Shown here in pieces: positions 7,179 to 16,760 of a stretch of DNA of 53,728 bases. Where the stretch lies: the NCBI GenBank assembly GCA_900545345.1, contig UQYQ01000018.1:1-53728 (forward strand), given 5' to 3'. This stretch comes from an uncultured Ruminococcus sp. (GTDB lineage Bacteria > Bacillota > Clostridia > Oscillospirales > Ruminococcaceae). The first letter of the stretch is position 1, and each line of letters starts with the position of its first letter. The position numbers and the translations under genes were made by a program. Under the pieces are notes generated by a model. That model was not told where the DNA came from. It saw only the letters and a list, made by a program, of their open reading frames with translations, and made no database searches.

Positions 7179-10100
7179 TTATTTAACTTTAACTTTTCTA
7201 AGTTTCTTGTTCCACTTACTATATACCTTAACAGTCTTGTTATTAGCATCTTTGTAAGTAGCGTATGCTCTTACTCTTACATAGTAAGTCTTCTTGCTCT
7301 TAATCTTCTTGTTCTTGATTGTGAGCTTTGTCTTCTTAAGGTCCTTCTTGAAGATAACTTTCTTGAAGTTCTTCTTAGCTGAAACTTGTACTTGGTATCC
7401 GGTTGCTTTCTTAACCTTCTTCCAGGTTACATTAATCTTCTTCTTAGCCTTGCTCTTAGCTGTAAGCTTAGTGATCTTAGCCTGCTTCATTGCCTTCTTA
7501 GCAGTAGCCTTATCCTTCTTAACAGCTTCAGGGCTTCTTGTTGCATCTGAACCTGTAGTTGTAGCAACTGAAGGTTTTGTAACTGATGGAGGTTCTGTTG
7601 GATTTGAATCAGTTGGGTTTGAATCTGTTGGATTTGATGAATGTGGTGGAGTCGGTTCATCACCCTTTAAAGCCTTAACAGCCTTTTCAACTGAATCTTT
7701 AGCAACATTCATTTCACTTACAAGCGGAAGCTTCTTAGCTATGATAGTTTCAGCTGCCTTGATAGCCTTTTCTAATTCAGCTACCTTATCAGCGTCTGCG
7801 CCGGTTGTATCAACAGTCTTAGCTGCTTCTACAGCTGCAATCAAATCTCCGTTAGGAACAACTATATCCTTAGTTGAGAAGATTACTTCATCATCACTGT
7901 TTAATAGTTCTACTTGAGTTACAGAGAATACATGTTTGCTCCAGTTGTATGTATAACCATAGAACCAATACTGGTCGCCTTCCTTTAGAGGATTATCTAA
8001 AGTAAATGTTGCTGTATGACCCTTAGTTCCGTTTGCTGGCCAGCCGGAACCCTTTTGTGACTGCTCAGCAGTTTCAGCTGAGTTTACAGAAGCTTTAAAC
8101 TTAAATTCTGTCATCTGGTTATATGCACAGTTAGGTGTCATGTCGAATGTAACCTTAACCTTTTCTGCACCGGCCATCTTAGCTGTTGCTGTACCCTCTA
8201 AGAATGTCTCGTATGCACCCTGCATAACTTCCTTGATAACATCAGGATAAGCATATGAAGGTACAAGTGAATCAACAGACTCGCTGATTGCTCTGATTGA
8301 TTTCTTGATAGGTCCTACAAGTTCCTTAGAATCAAGCTGTTTAGCAGCTTCGATAGCTTCGGTTAGTTTAGCATATGAAGCTTCCTGATAGTCGCTTGCA
8401 ATCAGCTTTTCAGCCTCTGCAATCTTATCGGCAAGCTCTGCAAAAGCAGCCTTATTGTCTGCAGCGATTAAGTTAGCGATTGATTTATCAATTGCTTCAA
8501 CTGCTGCGTCAGCCTGATTCTGATTAGCAGCATAGTTAGCGATTACTGATTCAGCCATTGTTACAGCTGAAGCAAGTACACTTGAAGTTCCGTCTGTGTA
8601 GCTCTCTAAATCCATTTCGGCAACTTCAGCTAATTTTTCCTTTAACTGTGTGAAGTTAGCACCGTATTTGATAGTAGCTGTTGATGGCTTACGAGATGAT
8701 ACAGTTGTATATGATGTATCATCGTATACATAGATTGTTCCCTTAACATTCTGAAGTCCCGAACTCTGAGCTGTAGCGATTGTACCTAAAAGATAAATGT
8801 TAAGCTCTGGGTTTGTACATCCGTAGAATGTATTGTTTTGAACTGTTGTTATTTTGTTTGAAACAACTGCTTTTTCAAGTGAAGTACAGTTATGGAACAT
8901 ATATGTACCCATAGTTGTTACACTGTTTGGAATGTTTGCTTCTACAAGACCTGTACATCCGTAGAAGATGCTGTTAGCAAGGGTCTTGACACCTGTTGGA
9001 ATTATAGCAGATGTAAGTGATGTACAGCTGTGGAATGTTTCCATCTTGATTTCTTCGAGGTTCTTAGAAATCTTAAGTGTTGCAGCAGCTGAACAACCCT
9101 TGAATGCTTTCTGACCGAGTGCTGTAACTGAGTCAGGAATGTTGATAGCTGTGATAGCTGTGTCGCCCTCAAATGCAGAATCACCAATACTCTCTAAACC
9201 GTTATTAAGTGTTAGAGTAGCAAGCTTTGTACAGCCAGAGAATGCATTGTTTCCAATAGATGTTAGGCTGTTAGGTGTTGTTACTGCTGTTAGAGCTGTA
9301 CAACCTCTGAATGCACTGTTACCGATTGTTGCACAATTACTCTTGCTTGTTTCACTTGTTGAATTATAACCTGTGAATGTCAATGAAGTCATTGCAGTAC
9401 AGCCACTGAATGCACTGGTACCGATTTCTTTTACAGTGATAGGGATTGTTACGCTTCTTAGTCCTGTACAACCGCTGAATGCACTGTTTTCGATTGTAGC
9501 AAGCTTAGCACTTGAACCTGTTGGGAAGCTGATGCTTGTTAAATTTGTAGCATTAGCAAATGCATTAGCTTTGATTGTTTCAACTGTTGAAGGAACAGTG
9601 AATGATGAGTAATATCTTCCGGCAGGATAAGCAATTAATTCTGTCTGATCAAAATTGTACAGAACGCCGTTGCTGTCTGTTGAAAATACTGTGCTTTCCG
9701 GATGTGCGGTAATCTTCTCTAATCCGGAACCGCTGAATGTATTGCCGCTGACAGTTTCCAAGTTCTTTGGAAGTACAACTTCACTGAGGCTTGTAGCACC
9801 TTTAAACACATTTACGCCCATTCTTGTTATATCGTCAGGTAATGATACAGATGTAAGAGCTGTACAATTCTGGAACAAAGTATCCGGAATTTCTGTTACA
9901 GCCGGTGGAACTGCGAAAGATGTAAGCCCTGAGCCGTCAAATGCAGAAGCACCTAATTTTTTAACTGTGCTTGGAAGCATAAGTGATGTCAATGCAGTAC
10001 AAGCACCGAACGCATTTGTACCTACTTCCTCAAGCTTGTATGAAGTGAACTCAACATTTGCGAGAGATTGGCAACTATAAAATGCTAATGACCCAATGCT

Positions 10101-11372
10101 TGTAACACCGCTTGGAATCTTAATCTTAGTAATTGCTGTTCTTGAGAACATACCGGAAGGAATAGCTGTCATGTTATCCGGCAGTGTTGCTTCTGTTAAA
10201 GAACTACAACGTGAGAATACATTGGAGCCGATTGTTGTCCATGTACTTGGTACATTTACAGATGTGATGCCTATTCCTTCGAATGCATAACTTCCCACAG
10301 AGTTCAAAGATCCAGAGAAAGGACCGATTGTTGTCATAGCAGCACAGTTTTGAAATGCATATGATCCTATTTTCTCCAATCTGCCTCTTCCGCCCTGATA
10401 TATAGCGTTCCACATGCTGCCGGTTAATGCAGTACAGCCGCGGAAAGCATAGTCGCCGATTGTTTTCAGATTTGCATATGCTGAAAAATCAGTCAAACCT
10501 GTACATCCGTCAAATGCATAATTAGGAATAGCTTCAACCCTAGATTCACATGAAACTTTTTTCAATGCTCTACAGTTCTGGAATGCATAAGCACCGATTG
10601 TAGCATTTATTGTAATACCGTTTTCATTGTTGAATATCTTTGAACAGTCAGCGAAAGCATACTGTCCTATACTTGTAACTGAGCTTGGCAGAGAAGTAAC
10701 ACTTTCCAAAGCACTGTTATTCTGGAAAGCATAATCACCTATAGTCTGAAGCTTGCTTGGAAGACCCTGAACATTAGCTGTTACAGTTTCCATCTTAGGC
10801 TCGTTGCCTTCTGCTACAGTTGTGTCAGCACCGCTTTCAGAGTCGATATACAGCAGATTACCGCTTTCATCTGTAGCTTGCTGCTGCACCTCGGCTGTAG
10901 CAGTTGTCTGAATTGTTGTAAGTCCTGTACACTTGTAGAATGCTTTTTCACCGATTGATGTTATATTGTCGGACATTGTAACCTTTTTAAGTGCGGTAGC
11001 ATTACCGGTGCCGTTAAGGTTGAAAGCATAGTCTCCTATAGATGTAACATCCGAACCGATTACAATTTCAGTTATGTTTGAAAAATAATTGTGGAATGCA
11101 TAATTTCCGACTGATTTTACGCCGTCACCGATAACTACTTTTGTAATGCTGTTTCTTGAACGATACCATGGTGTGTTCCTACCAGCAGTATAGTTATCCA
11201 TAGCTGCGCCGCCTTCTTCTTCGCACCAGATGTTAAGTGTTCCGCTTGTTACTTCATACTTAAGTTTTCCGGCGGTTGATGCAGCGAAGCTAGTGATTGT
11301 CATTGAACCGAGCATAGCAGTACAAGCCATAGCAGCTGCAGCCACAAATGACAAAAGTTTCTTGAACTTCAT
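7179..11372 (-). CDS. BspA-type leucine-rich-repeat surface protein
   Basis: A 1397-residue secreted protein. A signal peptide (cleavage near SFAAS, residue 31) is followed by roughly 35 LRR_5/BspA repeats to about residue 910 (recurring pattern IGxxAFxxCTxLTSVxxPxSVTx). Then come a helical FIVAR-like module, an unnamed beta-rich module (about 1042-1169), a second helical segment, a Pro/Thr linker with three tandem TDSNP units, and a Lys-rich Fn3-like C-terminal domain (about 1280-1397, ending KVKVK). There is no LPXTG signal and no dockerin. BspA-type proteins bind host or matrix proteins and other cells; that role is inferred here. The two C-terminal parts recur in the GH5 enzyme at 30667-32784. 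GAGGAAA precedes the ATG, and the 5' leader looks structured. Confidence 0.9.
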   Translation of the reverse strand: MKFKKLLSFVAAAAMACTAMLGSMTITSFAASTAGKLKYEVTSGTLNIWCEEEGGAAMDNYTAGRNTPWYRSRNSITKVVIGDGVKSVGNYAFHNYFSNITEIVIGSDVTSIGDYAFNLNGTGNATALKKVTMSDNITSIGEKAFYKCTGLTTIQTTATAEVQQQATDESGNLLYIDSESGADTTVAEGNEPKMETVTANVQGLPSKLQTIGDYAFQNNSALESVTSLPSSVTSIGQYAFADCSKIFNNENGITINATIGAYAFQNCRALKKVSCESRVEAIPNYAFDGCTGLTDFSAYANLKTIGDYAFRGCTALTGSMWNAIYQGGRGRLEKIGSYAFQNCAAMTTIGPFSGSLNSVGSYAFEGIGITSVNVPSTWTTIGSNVFSRCSSLTEATLPDNMTAIPSGMFSRTAITKIKIPSGVTSIGSLAFYSCQSLANVEFTSYKLEEVGTNAFGACTALTSLMLPSTVKKLGASAFDGSGLTSFAVPPAVTEIPDTLFQNCTALTSVSLPDDITRMGVNVFKGATSLSEVVLPKNLETVSGNTFSGSGLEKITAHPESTVFSTDSNGVLYNFDQTELIAYPAGRYYSSFTVPSTVETIKANAFANATNLTSISFPTGSSAKLATIENSAFSGCTGLRSVTIPITVKEIGTSAFSGCTAMTSLTFTGYNSTSETSKSNCATIGNSAFRGCTALTAVTTPNSLTSIGNNAFSGCTKLATLTLNNGLESIGDSAFEGDTAITAINIPDSVTALGQKAFKGCSAAATLKISKNLEEIKMETFHSCTSLTSAIIPTGVKTLANSIFYGCTGLVEANIPNSVTTMGTYMFHNCTSLEKAVVSNKITTVQNNTFYGCTNPELNIYLLGTIATAQSSGLQNVKGTIYVYDDTSYTTVSSRKPSTATIKYGANFTQLKEKLAEVAEMDLESYTDGTSSVLASAVTMAESVIANYAANQNQADAAVEAIDKSIANLIAADNKAAFAELADKIAEAEKLIASDYQEASYAKLTEAIEAAKQLDSKELVGPIKKSIRAISESVDSLVPSYAYPDVIKEVMQGAYETFLEGTATAKMAGAEKVKVTFDMTPNCAYNQMTEFKFKASVNSAETAEQSQKGSGWPANGTKGHTATFTLDNPLKEGDQYWFYGYTYNWSKHVFSVTQVELLNSDDEVIFSTKDIVVPNGDLIAAVEAAKTVDTTGADADKVAELEKAIKAAETIIAKKLPLVSEMNVAKDSVEKAVKALKGDEPTPPHSSNPTDSNPTDSNPTEPPSVTKPSVATTTGSDATRSPEAVKKDKATAKKAMKQAKITKLTAKSKAKKKINVTWKKVKKATGYQVQVSAKKNFKKVIFKKDLKKTKLTIKNKKIKSKKTYYVRVRAYATYKDANNKTVKVYSKWNKKLRKVKVK

Positions 11373-11515
11373 ACTTTTTCCTCTTTTCTTCTAAAATTAT
11401 TCATATCCAGATAATAGCCCAAAGCTAGTATCATCTGTTTTATGCTTGTATAAGCATTATTGCCCCACCAGCGGGCAAAACCTTCCCTCCTTCTTTGCAT
11501 TATTTAAAATTCTAC
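11373..11515 (-). promoter_or_regulatory. Structured 5' leader of the BspA-type gene (candidate)
   Basis: In the direction of transcription three hairpins occur before the ribosome site: TTGCCC/GGGCAA (about 11462-11480), TGCTT/AAGCA (about 11443-11456) and a long CAGAT..ATCTG stem containing AGC/GCT (about 11408-11437). I could not match it to a named riboswitch. The rest of the gap (11516-11796) is AT-rich with no gene visible. Confidence 0.35.
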
Positions 11516-11796
11516 AATACCTTCTAAATAATATTTACCCGAAGTAAAATCGCAAAGAAATATTATAGACTTTGTAGATTTTATTAAATATACACATATA
11601 AGTGTTATATAACCAAATTATATCACTCAATCAGCACATTGTCAACACCGAACGACAATATTTTGTTTTTATTTCCATAGTAATTACTGGTTCAATATCA
11701 ATAATTATACACATAAATGTAAAAAAAATATTAAATTTAATATAAAAATATGAAAACACATATACAGGAAATATATGTATATAGTATTCAACAAAT

Positions 11797-11828
11797 AAAG
11801 CTGTACTCCGAATATGGAATACAGCTTT
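11797..11828 (-). terminator. Terminator of galT
   Basis: AAAGCTGTATTCC pairs with GGAGTACAGCTTT (13 bp, one wobble) on the minus strand, followed by a short ATTTG. It abuts repeat copy 2. Confidence 0.65.
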
Positions 11829-11882
11829 CAATAAGGGGCAGTGCTCTGTCATTCAACAAACGACCGGACGTAGTCGTTGTTA
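11828..11882 (+). repeat. Modular intergenic repeat, copy 2 (short form)
   Basis: Begins TTCAATAAGGGGCAGTGC and continues CTGTCATTCAACAAACGACC, then directly TAGTCGTTGTTATATT. AACAAACGAC and GTCGTTGTT pair around a loop of only about 8 bases. Copy 4 (48741) has the same two ends with about 85 extra bases in that loop. Confidence 0.65.
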
Positions 11883-11895
11883 TATTATTTACTGT

Positions 11896-12867
11896 TTACT
11901 TAGAATTCTTCATAAACTTATCATAAGCTTCACGAAGTTCCTTAGATGTCTCCTCAGGGCATGTAGGATTGCAGTGAGCCCACACACCTGTTTCAGAAGA
12001 AGCATTAAACTTAATTTTATCAGATGACCTCATCGGCGGGAAAAATTCAATATGAAAATGGAAGTCTTCCATATAATCACCGCTGTTCACAGGAGCGTTA
12101 TGCATACACATCATATAAGGGAACTTCATATCAAAAAGACTGTCAAGCATACCGACGGTTTGTTTGATTGTTTGTCCCAAAACATATCTTTCTTCTTTAT
12201 TAAAGTCAGTTATATATTGCTTATGGTCATTAGCAAAAATATAAACACCATAAGGATATTCGGTAAAGAACGGTAAGAACACGGTAAAATATTCATTCTT
12301 GAAAATAATTCTTCTTCCGTCAGCGATTTCGTGCTCCAGCATATCGCAGTAAATGCATTTGCCCTTTTCGGCTAAATGCTCTTTTGCCGATTCGGCCTCA
12401 AGCTGAATTTTTTTAGGAATGAACGGATAACCGTACATCTGGCCATGAGGGTGAGGCATTGTAACGCCGACTGCTTCCCCTCTGTTTTCAAAAATAAAAA
12501 CATATTTTATTTTCTCATCAGCCGCCATAGCCGAAAATCTTTCACACCACAAATCAACAAGCTTTGAAACATGGTCATCAGTCAGCTCAGGCAATGTTGC
12601 CGTATGACTTGGTGAGTACAAAATGACCTCACATTTGCCGTAATTTTTATCAACCTTAAAAAAGTCGTTGGCAACATCGTCAGGCTCAGGCGGGTTTTGT
12701 GACAATGCAGGAAAATCATTATCGTATTTAAGCACTTCATAATCAGGTACATTACCAAATGACGGACAGAAAGGACAATAATCCTTCGGCATCTGCGGTC
12801 TTGCCTGTCTGTTAGAAGCTATCATAACCCAATCCTTTGTAAACGGGTGCCATCTAAGCTCTGCCAT
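11896..12867 (-). CDS. galT: Galactose-1-phosphate uridylyltransferase
   Basis: A 323-residue GalT of the HIT superfamily. It exchanges UMP between UDP-glucose and galactose-1-phosphate in the Leloir pathway. The Zn-binding pair CPFC (31-34) and the catalytic motif HPHGQ (139-143, with the uridylylated His141) are present, and TEYPYGVYIF and the FHFHIEFFPP block near the C terminus fit the second half-site. I start at ATG 12867, which has GGAGG 9 bases upstream; an ATG at 12900 lacks one. No galK or galE lies next to it. A promoter lies at 12934-12962 and a terminator at 11797-11828, so it is transcribed alone. Confidence 0.92.
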   Translation of the reverse strand: MAELRWHPFTKDWVMIASNRQARPQMPKDYCPFCPSFGNVPDYEVLKYDNDFPALSQNPPEPDDVANDFFKVDKNYGKCEVILYSPSHTATLPELTDDHVSKLVDLWCERFSAMAADEKIKYVFIFENRGEAVGVTMPHPHGQMYGYPFIPKKIQLEAESAKEHLAEKGKCIYCDMLEHEIADGRRIIFKNEYFTVFLPFFTEYPYGVYIFANDHKQYITDFNKEERYVLGQTIKQTVGMLDSLFDMKFPYMMCMHNAPVNSGDYMEDFHFHIEFFPPMRSSDKIKFNASSETGVWAHCNPTCPEETSKELREAYDKFMKNSK

Positions 12868-12933
12868 AAATAAATCCTCCAGTATAAAATCACAGCACAA
12901 TAAAATCCATACTGCGACAAAATTCTAAAAAAT

Positions 12934-12962
12934 ATTGTATCATATTTTAAAATTATTTGCAA
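12934..12962 (-). promoter_or_regulatory. SigA-type promoter of galT
   Basis: Minus-strand TTGCAA (12957-12962), 17-bp spacer ending ATATGA, TACAAT (12934-12939). Confidence 0.65.
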
Positions 12963-13009
12963 CTTCTGCTTTTATTATAATATATCCCGAATAAATATAT
13001 GTATAAATT

Positions 13010-15658
13010 TTAATCACTTATTTTATCAATCACTATTGACAAAATCGGAACCATAACAGCACATGCGATTGAAATTAACAACATTTTAAAGCTTAGAGGA
13101 ACCGCAGAAAAAATAACTGACAATCCCGGCAGATACATAACAAGCAGCAAAACTATCAATGAGGCTAAAACCGACAAAACCAAAAAAATGTTATTGAATA
13201 TTTTAATTTTAAATAAATTTTTTTCCTCGCTCTTGCACTCAAAAACATGAATAAGCTGACTTAATACAAGTGTGAATAATGCACATGTCCGTGCTAAAGC
13301 TTCGTTTTCGCCGAGTGCCAGTGCAATGACAAAGCTTGCGAGAGTACAAAGTCCTATAAATATTCCCCTGAATATTATTTTTGATAACAACCCGCCTGAA
13401 AAGAAGTTTTCATCAGTCTTTCTCGGAGGTTTGTGTAAAACATCATCATCGACAGGTTCAAGACCCAACGCTACAGCAGGCAGTCCGTCTGTAACAAGGT
13501 TTACCAAAAGTATCTGTGCAGGAAGAAGCACTATCGGAAGTCCCATCAAAATACCTAAAAACATGACACAGACTTCTCCGATATTGCAAGACAGCAAATA
13601 TCTTACAAACTTTCTTATATTTGAAAAAATCCCTCTTCCGTTTTTAACTGCCATAACTATAGTTTTAAAATTATCATCTAAAAGGGTAATATCACTGACG
13701 CTTTTCGTGACATCAGTGCCGCTTCCCATTGCAATTCCCACAGATGCTTCTTTTATCGCCGGAGCGTCATTTACTCCGTCACCTGTCATAGCAACAATCT
13801 CTCCGTTTTCTTTTAAAAGCCTGACTATTCTAAGCTTATGGGCAGGACTGACCCTTGAAAGCACTCTTACTTTTTTCAGTGCAAGAACAAGCTCACCGTC
13901 ATTCATTGAATCTATTTCACTTCCGTTTAAAGCTTCTTCTTCACTCTTTATTATACCTGCTCTTTTAGCAATTTCACAGGCTGTGAGCTTATGGTCGCCG
14001 GTAAGCATTATTACTTTGATTTTTGCCCTTTTGCACAAAGCTATTGACCTCTTGATTTCGGGTCTCAGAGGGTCCAGCAAGCCCATAATACCCAAAAATA
14101 TATTTTTATCTCCGATAACCTCTGAAAACGCAATAACCCTAAGCCCGTTCTTGGACATTTCATCACGTTTTTTCTCTATAGCTTTAATTTCATAACCGCT
14201 TAACATCTTCAGCTCTTTTCCCTGAAAATAAAAACTGCAGTCATTCAAAATTACATCCAGTGCACCTTTGGTATACTCAATTTCAAGTCCCGATTTATCT
14301 TTAACACGAACTGTCATTTTACGCTTTTCACTTTCAAAAGGGTCTTCAAAAAGCCTGATAAACGACTCGCTTTCCGATGTAATATTCGCAGCCAGTCCGG
14401 CTATCTTCATTGCCGCTTCCACAGGATCTCCCGTGGTTTCATATGTCCTTTTGATATTTCTTCGGTTTCTTGTATTATTTCCTATAAGCTCTTCTTTTAC
14501 CCAAATTTGTGCGTTGTTGCACGCTACACCGCATCTTATCATTTCATACAGTGACGGCAAAGCTATAGGTTCAGCCTTTATATCTTCACCTTTTAAATAT
14601 ATCAAATCACTGCCTTTGGCTTCTCTTATTTCAAAATCATTTTCAATTGTTGAAAGCTCTGAAACTCTCATTTTATTTTCAGTTAATGTTCCCGTCTTAT
14701 CAGTACATATAACTGTAGCTGAGCCTAATGTCTCAACCGAATGAAGTCTTCTTACCAGTGCATTTTGTTTGAGCATTCTGGAAACCGCCAATGCAAGTGC
14801 TATGGTCACCGCCGCAGGAAGCCCCTCGGGAATTGCAGCAATAGCAATTGAAAGGCCTGTCATAAGCATAGTGAAAACATTTTCACCCCGTATAATCCCC
14901 GCTGCTGTGACAATAACGCAAATGGCCATGCATATTACCGCCAAGACTTTAGAAAGCGATTTCAGCTTTTTCTGAAGCGGTGTTTCTCCCGACTCTATTG
15001 AATGAAGCATACTGCCGACCTTACCCATCTGAGTGTCCTTGCCTGTACTTGTAACCTCTGCAACGGCATTTCCCCTTGTGACAACACCGCCCATGTAAAT
15101 CATATACTTTAAATTCAAATCAGAAAAAAAGTTTTCGTTTTCTCTTGCTTTTTTAGAAACTGCTTTTGCTTCACCTGTTAAGACCGACTCATCGCAGCTT
15201 AAAAAATTCTGTTCCTTTATGTATGCATCGCATGGAATTCTATCTCCTGTTTCGACCTCAAAAACATCACCGATAACCATATCCTCAGACGGGATATTCA
15301 CAATTTTCCCGTCACGATAAACCTTGGCTGTCGGAGCGGCAAGCTTTTCTAAAGACATAAGCGTTTTTTCTGTCCTGAACTCTTGTATAAATCCTATTAT
15401 TGAGTTAAGCGCTACTATTACTATAATTGTAAATGCATCATATACCTCTCCTAAAAAAACGGATACAACTGTAGCTGCCAAAAGAATTATAACTAAAATA
15501 TCCTTAAACTGATTTGAGAATATCTTAAGTGCACTTGGTTTTTTTGCTCTTTCAAGCAGATTTTTTCCATAAAGCTTTTGCCTTCTTTTCGCTTCTTCAC
15601 TGCTCAACCCTATGATATTTTCTGTGCTGATTTCATTTTTATCTAATATGTCTAACAT
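13010..15658 (-). CDS. Calcium-translocating P-type ATPase (PMCA/SERCA-like)
   Basis: An 882-residue P2-type ATPase that exports Ca2+ from the cytoplasm. Features in order: N-terminal cation ATPase domain, actuator TGE loop (161-163), M4 calcium motif AAIPEGLPA (about 274-282), phosphorylation site DKTGTLT (320-326), nucleotide-site KGA motif, hinge TGDGVNDAPAIKE, M5 SCNIGEV and M6 NLVTDGLPA. Asn and Asp in M6 and Glu in M4 are calcium ligands in SERCA. Ten membrane spans are expected and the length is normal. It is divergent from the PP2C/CaCA/ppk operon, which contains a second calcium-type transporter. Mn2+ transport is an alternative for some members. Confidence 0.93.
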   Translation of the reverse strand: MLDILDKNEISTENIIGLSSEEAKRRQKLYGKNLLERAKKPSALKIFSNQFKDILVIILLAATVVSVFLGEVYDAFTIIVIVALNSIIGFIQEFRTEKTLMSLEKLAAPTAKVYRDGKIVNIPSEDMVIGDVFEVETGDRIPCDAYIKEQNFLSCDESVLTGEAKAVSKKARENENFFSDLNLKYMIYMGGVVTRGNAVAEVTSTGKDTQMGKVGSMLHSIESGETPLQKKLKSLSKVLAVICMAICVIVTAAGIIRGENVFTMLMTGLSIAIAAIPEGLPAAVTIALALAVSRMLKQNALVRRLHSVETLGSATVICTDKTGTLTENKMRVSELSTIENDFEIREAKGSDLIYLKGEDIKAEPIALPSLYEMIRCGVACNNAQIWVKEELIGNNTRNRRNIKRTYETTGDPVEAAMKIAGLAANITSESESFIRLFEDPFESEKRKMTVRVKDKSGLEIEYTKGALDVILNDCSFYFQGKELKMLSGYEIKAIEKKRDEMSKNGLRVIAFSEVIGDKNIFLGIMGLLDPLRPEIKRSIALCKRAKIKVIMLTGDHKLTACEIAKRAGIIKSEEEALNGSEIDSMNDGELVLALKKVRVLSRVSPAHKLRIVRLLKENGEIVAMTGDGVNDAPAIKEASVGIAMGSGTDVTKSVSDITLLDDNFKTIVMAVKNGRGIFSNIRKFVRYLLSCNIGEVCVMFLGILMGLPIVLLPAQILLVNLVTDGLPAVALGLEPVDDDVLHKPPRKTDENFFSGGLLSKIIFRGIFIGLCTLASFVIALALGENEALARTCALFTLVLSQLIHVFECKSEEKNLFKIKIFNNIFLVLSVLASLIVLLLVMYLPGLSVIFSAVPLSFKMLLISIACAVMVPILSIVIDKISD

Positions 15659-15813
15659 TTTTAACCTCCATACAATGCAAACAACATTTTATATTATCAT
15701 GTAACCTTATTAGTTTATGTTTTATACTTATTCAGCTTGTACTTTAGATATGCTTAGCATTTTATTTATTTTAAAATGAATATAAAAATATAATCATATC
15801 TATGTAAAAAACA

Positions 15814-15842
15814 TTGATTTGTAATGTTAATAGTAGTATAAT
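15814..15842 (+). promoter_or_regulatory. SigA-type promoter of the prpC-ppk operon
   Basis: TTGATT (15814-15819), 17-bp spacer, TATAAT (15837-15842). Confidence 0.65.
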
Positions 15843-15883
15843 AATATCAATAATTTGAGAAAAAATATTAACCTAATATCCTT

Positions 15884-15924
15884 AAAAGGAGGAATGCTCC
15901 GAACATGGAGCAAAATTACAATAT
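15884..15924 (+). promoter_or_regulatory. Hairpin between a strong ribosome site and the prpC start
   Basis: AAAAGGAGG (15884-15892) lies 32 bases before ATG 15925, too far for normal initiation. Between them GCTCC/GGAGC (15896-15911) forms a hairpin that would bring the two closer. The 3' arm also contains GGAGC, a weaker ribosome site 13 bases from the start. Confidence 0.5.
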
Positions 15925-16680
15925 ATGCGTTTCAATACATACGGAATAACCGATATCGGAAAATACAGAAAAAATAATGAAGACGCTTTTATAATAGGCG
16001 AAAAAATCTGCACAAACGGCTCTCTTGAAACAGAAATGTCTCCTCCGTTTTTTGCAGCAGTCTGTGATGGTGTCGGAGGAGAAAAAGCAGGAGAAATAGC
16101 CTCTCTGCTTACCTTGGAAAAACTTCTTATGACCACATACTCAAAAGTAACTGAGCTGAAAACAAGAGTTTTTGAAATTCACGACGAGCTTATTGAATAC
16201 GGAAGAGAACATCCTGAATCATTCAATATGCAAACAACTCTGTGTCTTATTGCTTTTGATGCCGATAACAATATTTCCTGTATTAATGTCGGTGACAGCA
16301 GAGCGTATTTGCTTAAATCAGGCAGAATCAAACAGATTTCAACCGATCAGTCGCTAAGCGAATTTTTAAACGAAACAGGAAGAACAAAAATATTTGAACA
16401 GGACAGCGAAAAAATAAAGCATGTGATTATTTCATCACTGGGCAATTCAAAGCAGTATCCTATGGTTGACTTAACCAATGTATCGGAAAAACTTGAAAAA
16501 GGCGACACTTTGATGATATGCTCTGACGGAGTTTCCGATAAACTGTCAAATGATGATATTAAGACTTCGCTTACAGGGTGCGTATCGATAAGCGATAAAG
16601 CAAACAGCCTTATAAACAAGGCAGTTCAGAACGGAAGCCGTGACAATTTATCGGTGATTTTAATAGAAGCTCAAAATTAA
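15925..16680 (+). CDS. prpC: PP2C-family serine/threonine phosphatase
   Basis: A 251-residue cytoplasmic metal-dependent phosphatase (PrpC/Stp type). All family motifs are present: KNNEDAF near residue 16, VCDGVGGEKAGE with metal-binding Asp, CINVGDSRAYLL, CSDGVSDKL and SRDNLSVI at the C terminus. It reverses Ser/Thr phosphorylation, typically by PASTA kinases such as PrkC. Unusually, no prkC, rsgA or stk gene is beside it; instead it heads an operon with an amidohydrolase, a cation antiporter and polyphosphate kinase. ATG 15925 fits the family N terminus (FNTYGITDIGKYR), although the ribosome site is oddly placed. Confidence 0.92.
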   Translation: MRFNTYGITDIGKYRKNNEDAFIIGEKICTNGSLETEMSPPFFAAVCDGVGGEKAGEIASLLTLEKLLMTTYSKVTELKTRVFEIHDELIEYGREHPESFNMQTTLCLIAFDADNNISCINVGDSRAYLLKSGRIKQISTDQSLSEFLNETGRTKIFEQDSEKIKHVIISSLGNSKQYPMVDLTNVSEKLEKGDTLMICSDGVSDKLSNDDIKTSLTGCVSISDKANSLINKAVQNGSRDNLSVILIEAQN

Positions 16681-16760
16681 TTCATAATACATTTTAAATT
16701 GAAAATAATAACAATAAGCTGTAAACCGGCAAAGACACGCAATAAAGGAATGAAGATAAA

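Noticed and set aside
7182..7535. Possible dockerin or LPXTG anchor at the end of the BspA-type protein
   Set aside because: No calcium-loop repeats and no LPXTG-hydrophobic-basic tail; the end is a Lys-rich Fn3-like domain.
7600..7645. Tandem DNA repeat in the BspA-type gene
   Set aside because: Three 15-base units encoding TDSNP form a normal Pro/Thr linker; reported within the gene only.
9002..10413. Several long open frames opposite or out of frame with the BspA-type gene
   Set aside because: They follow from the repetitive LRR composition; they lack ribosome sites and show no family features.
11631..11852. A 73-codon minus-strand frame in the gap beside galT
   Set aside because: AT-rich sequence with no ribosome site, running through a terminator and repeat copy 2.
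13272..14744. Long plus-strand frames opposite the Ca2+ ATPase gene
   Set aside because: Antisense shadows of a clear P-type ATPase; no initiation signals.
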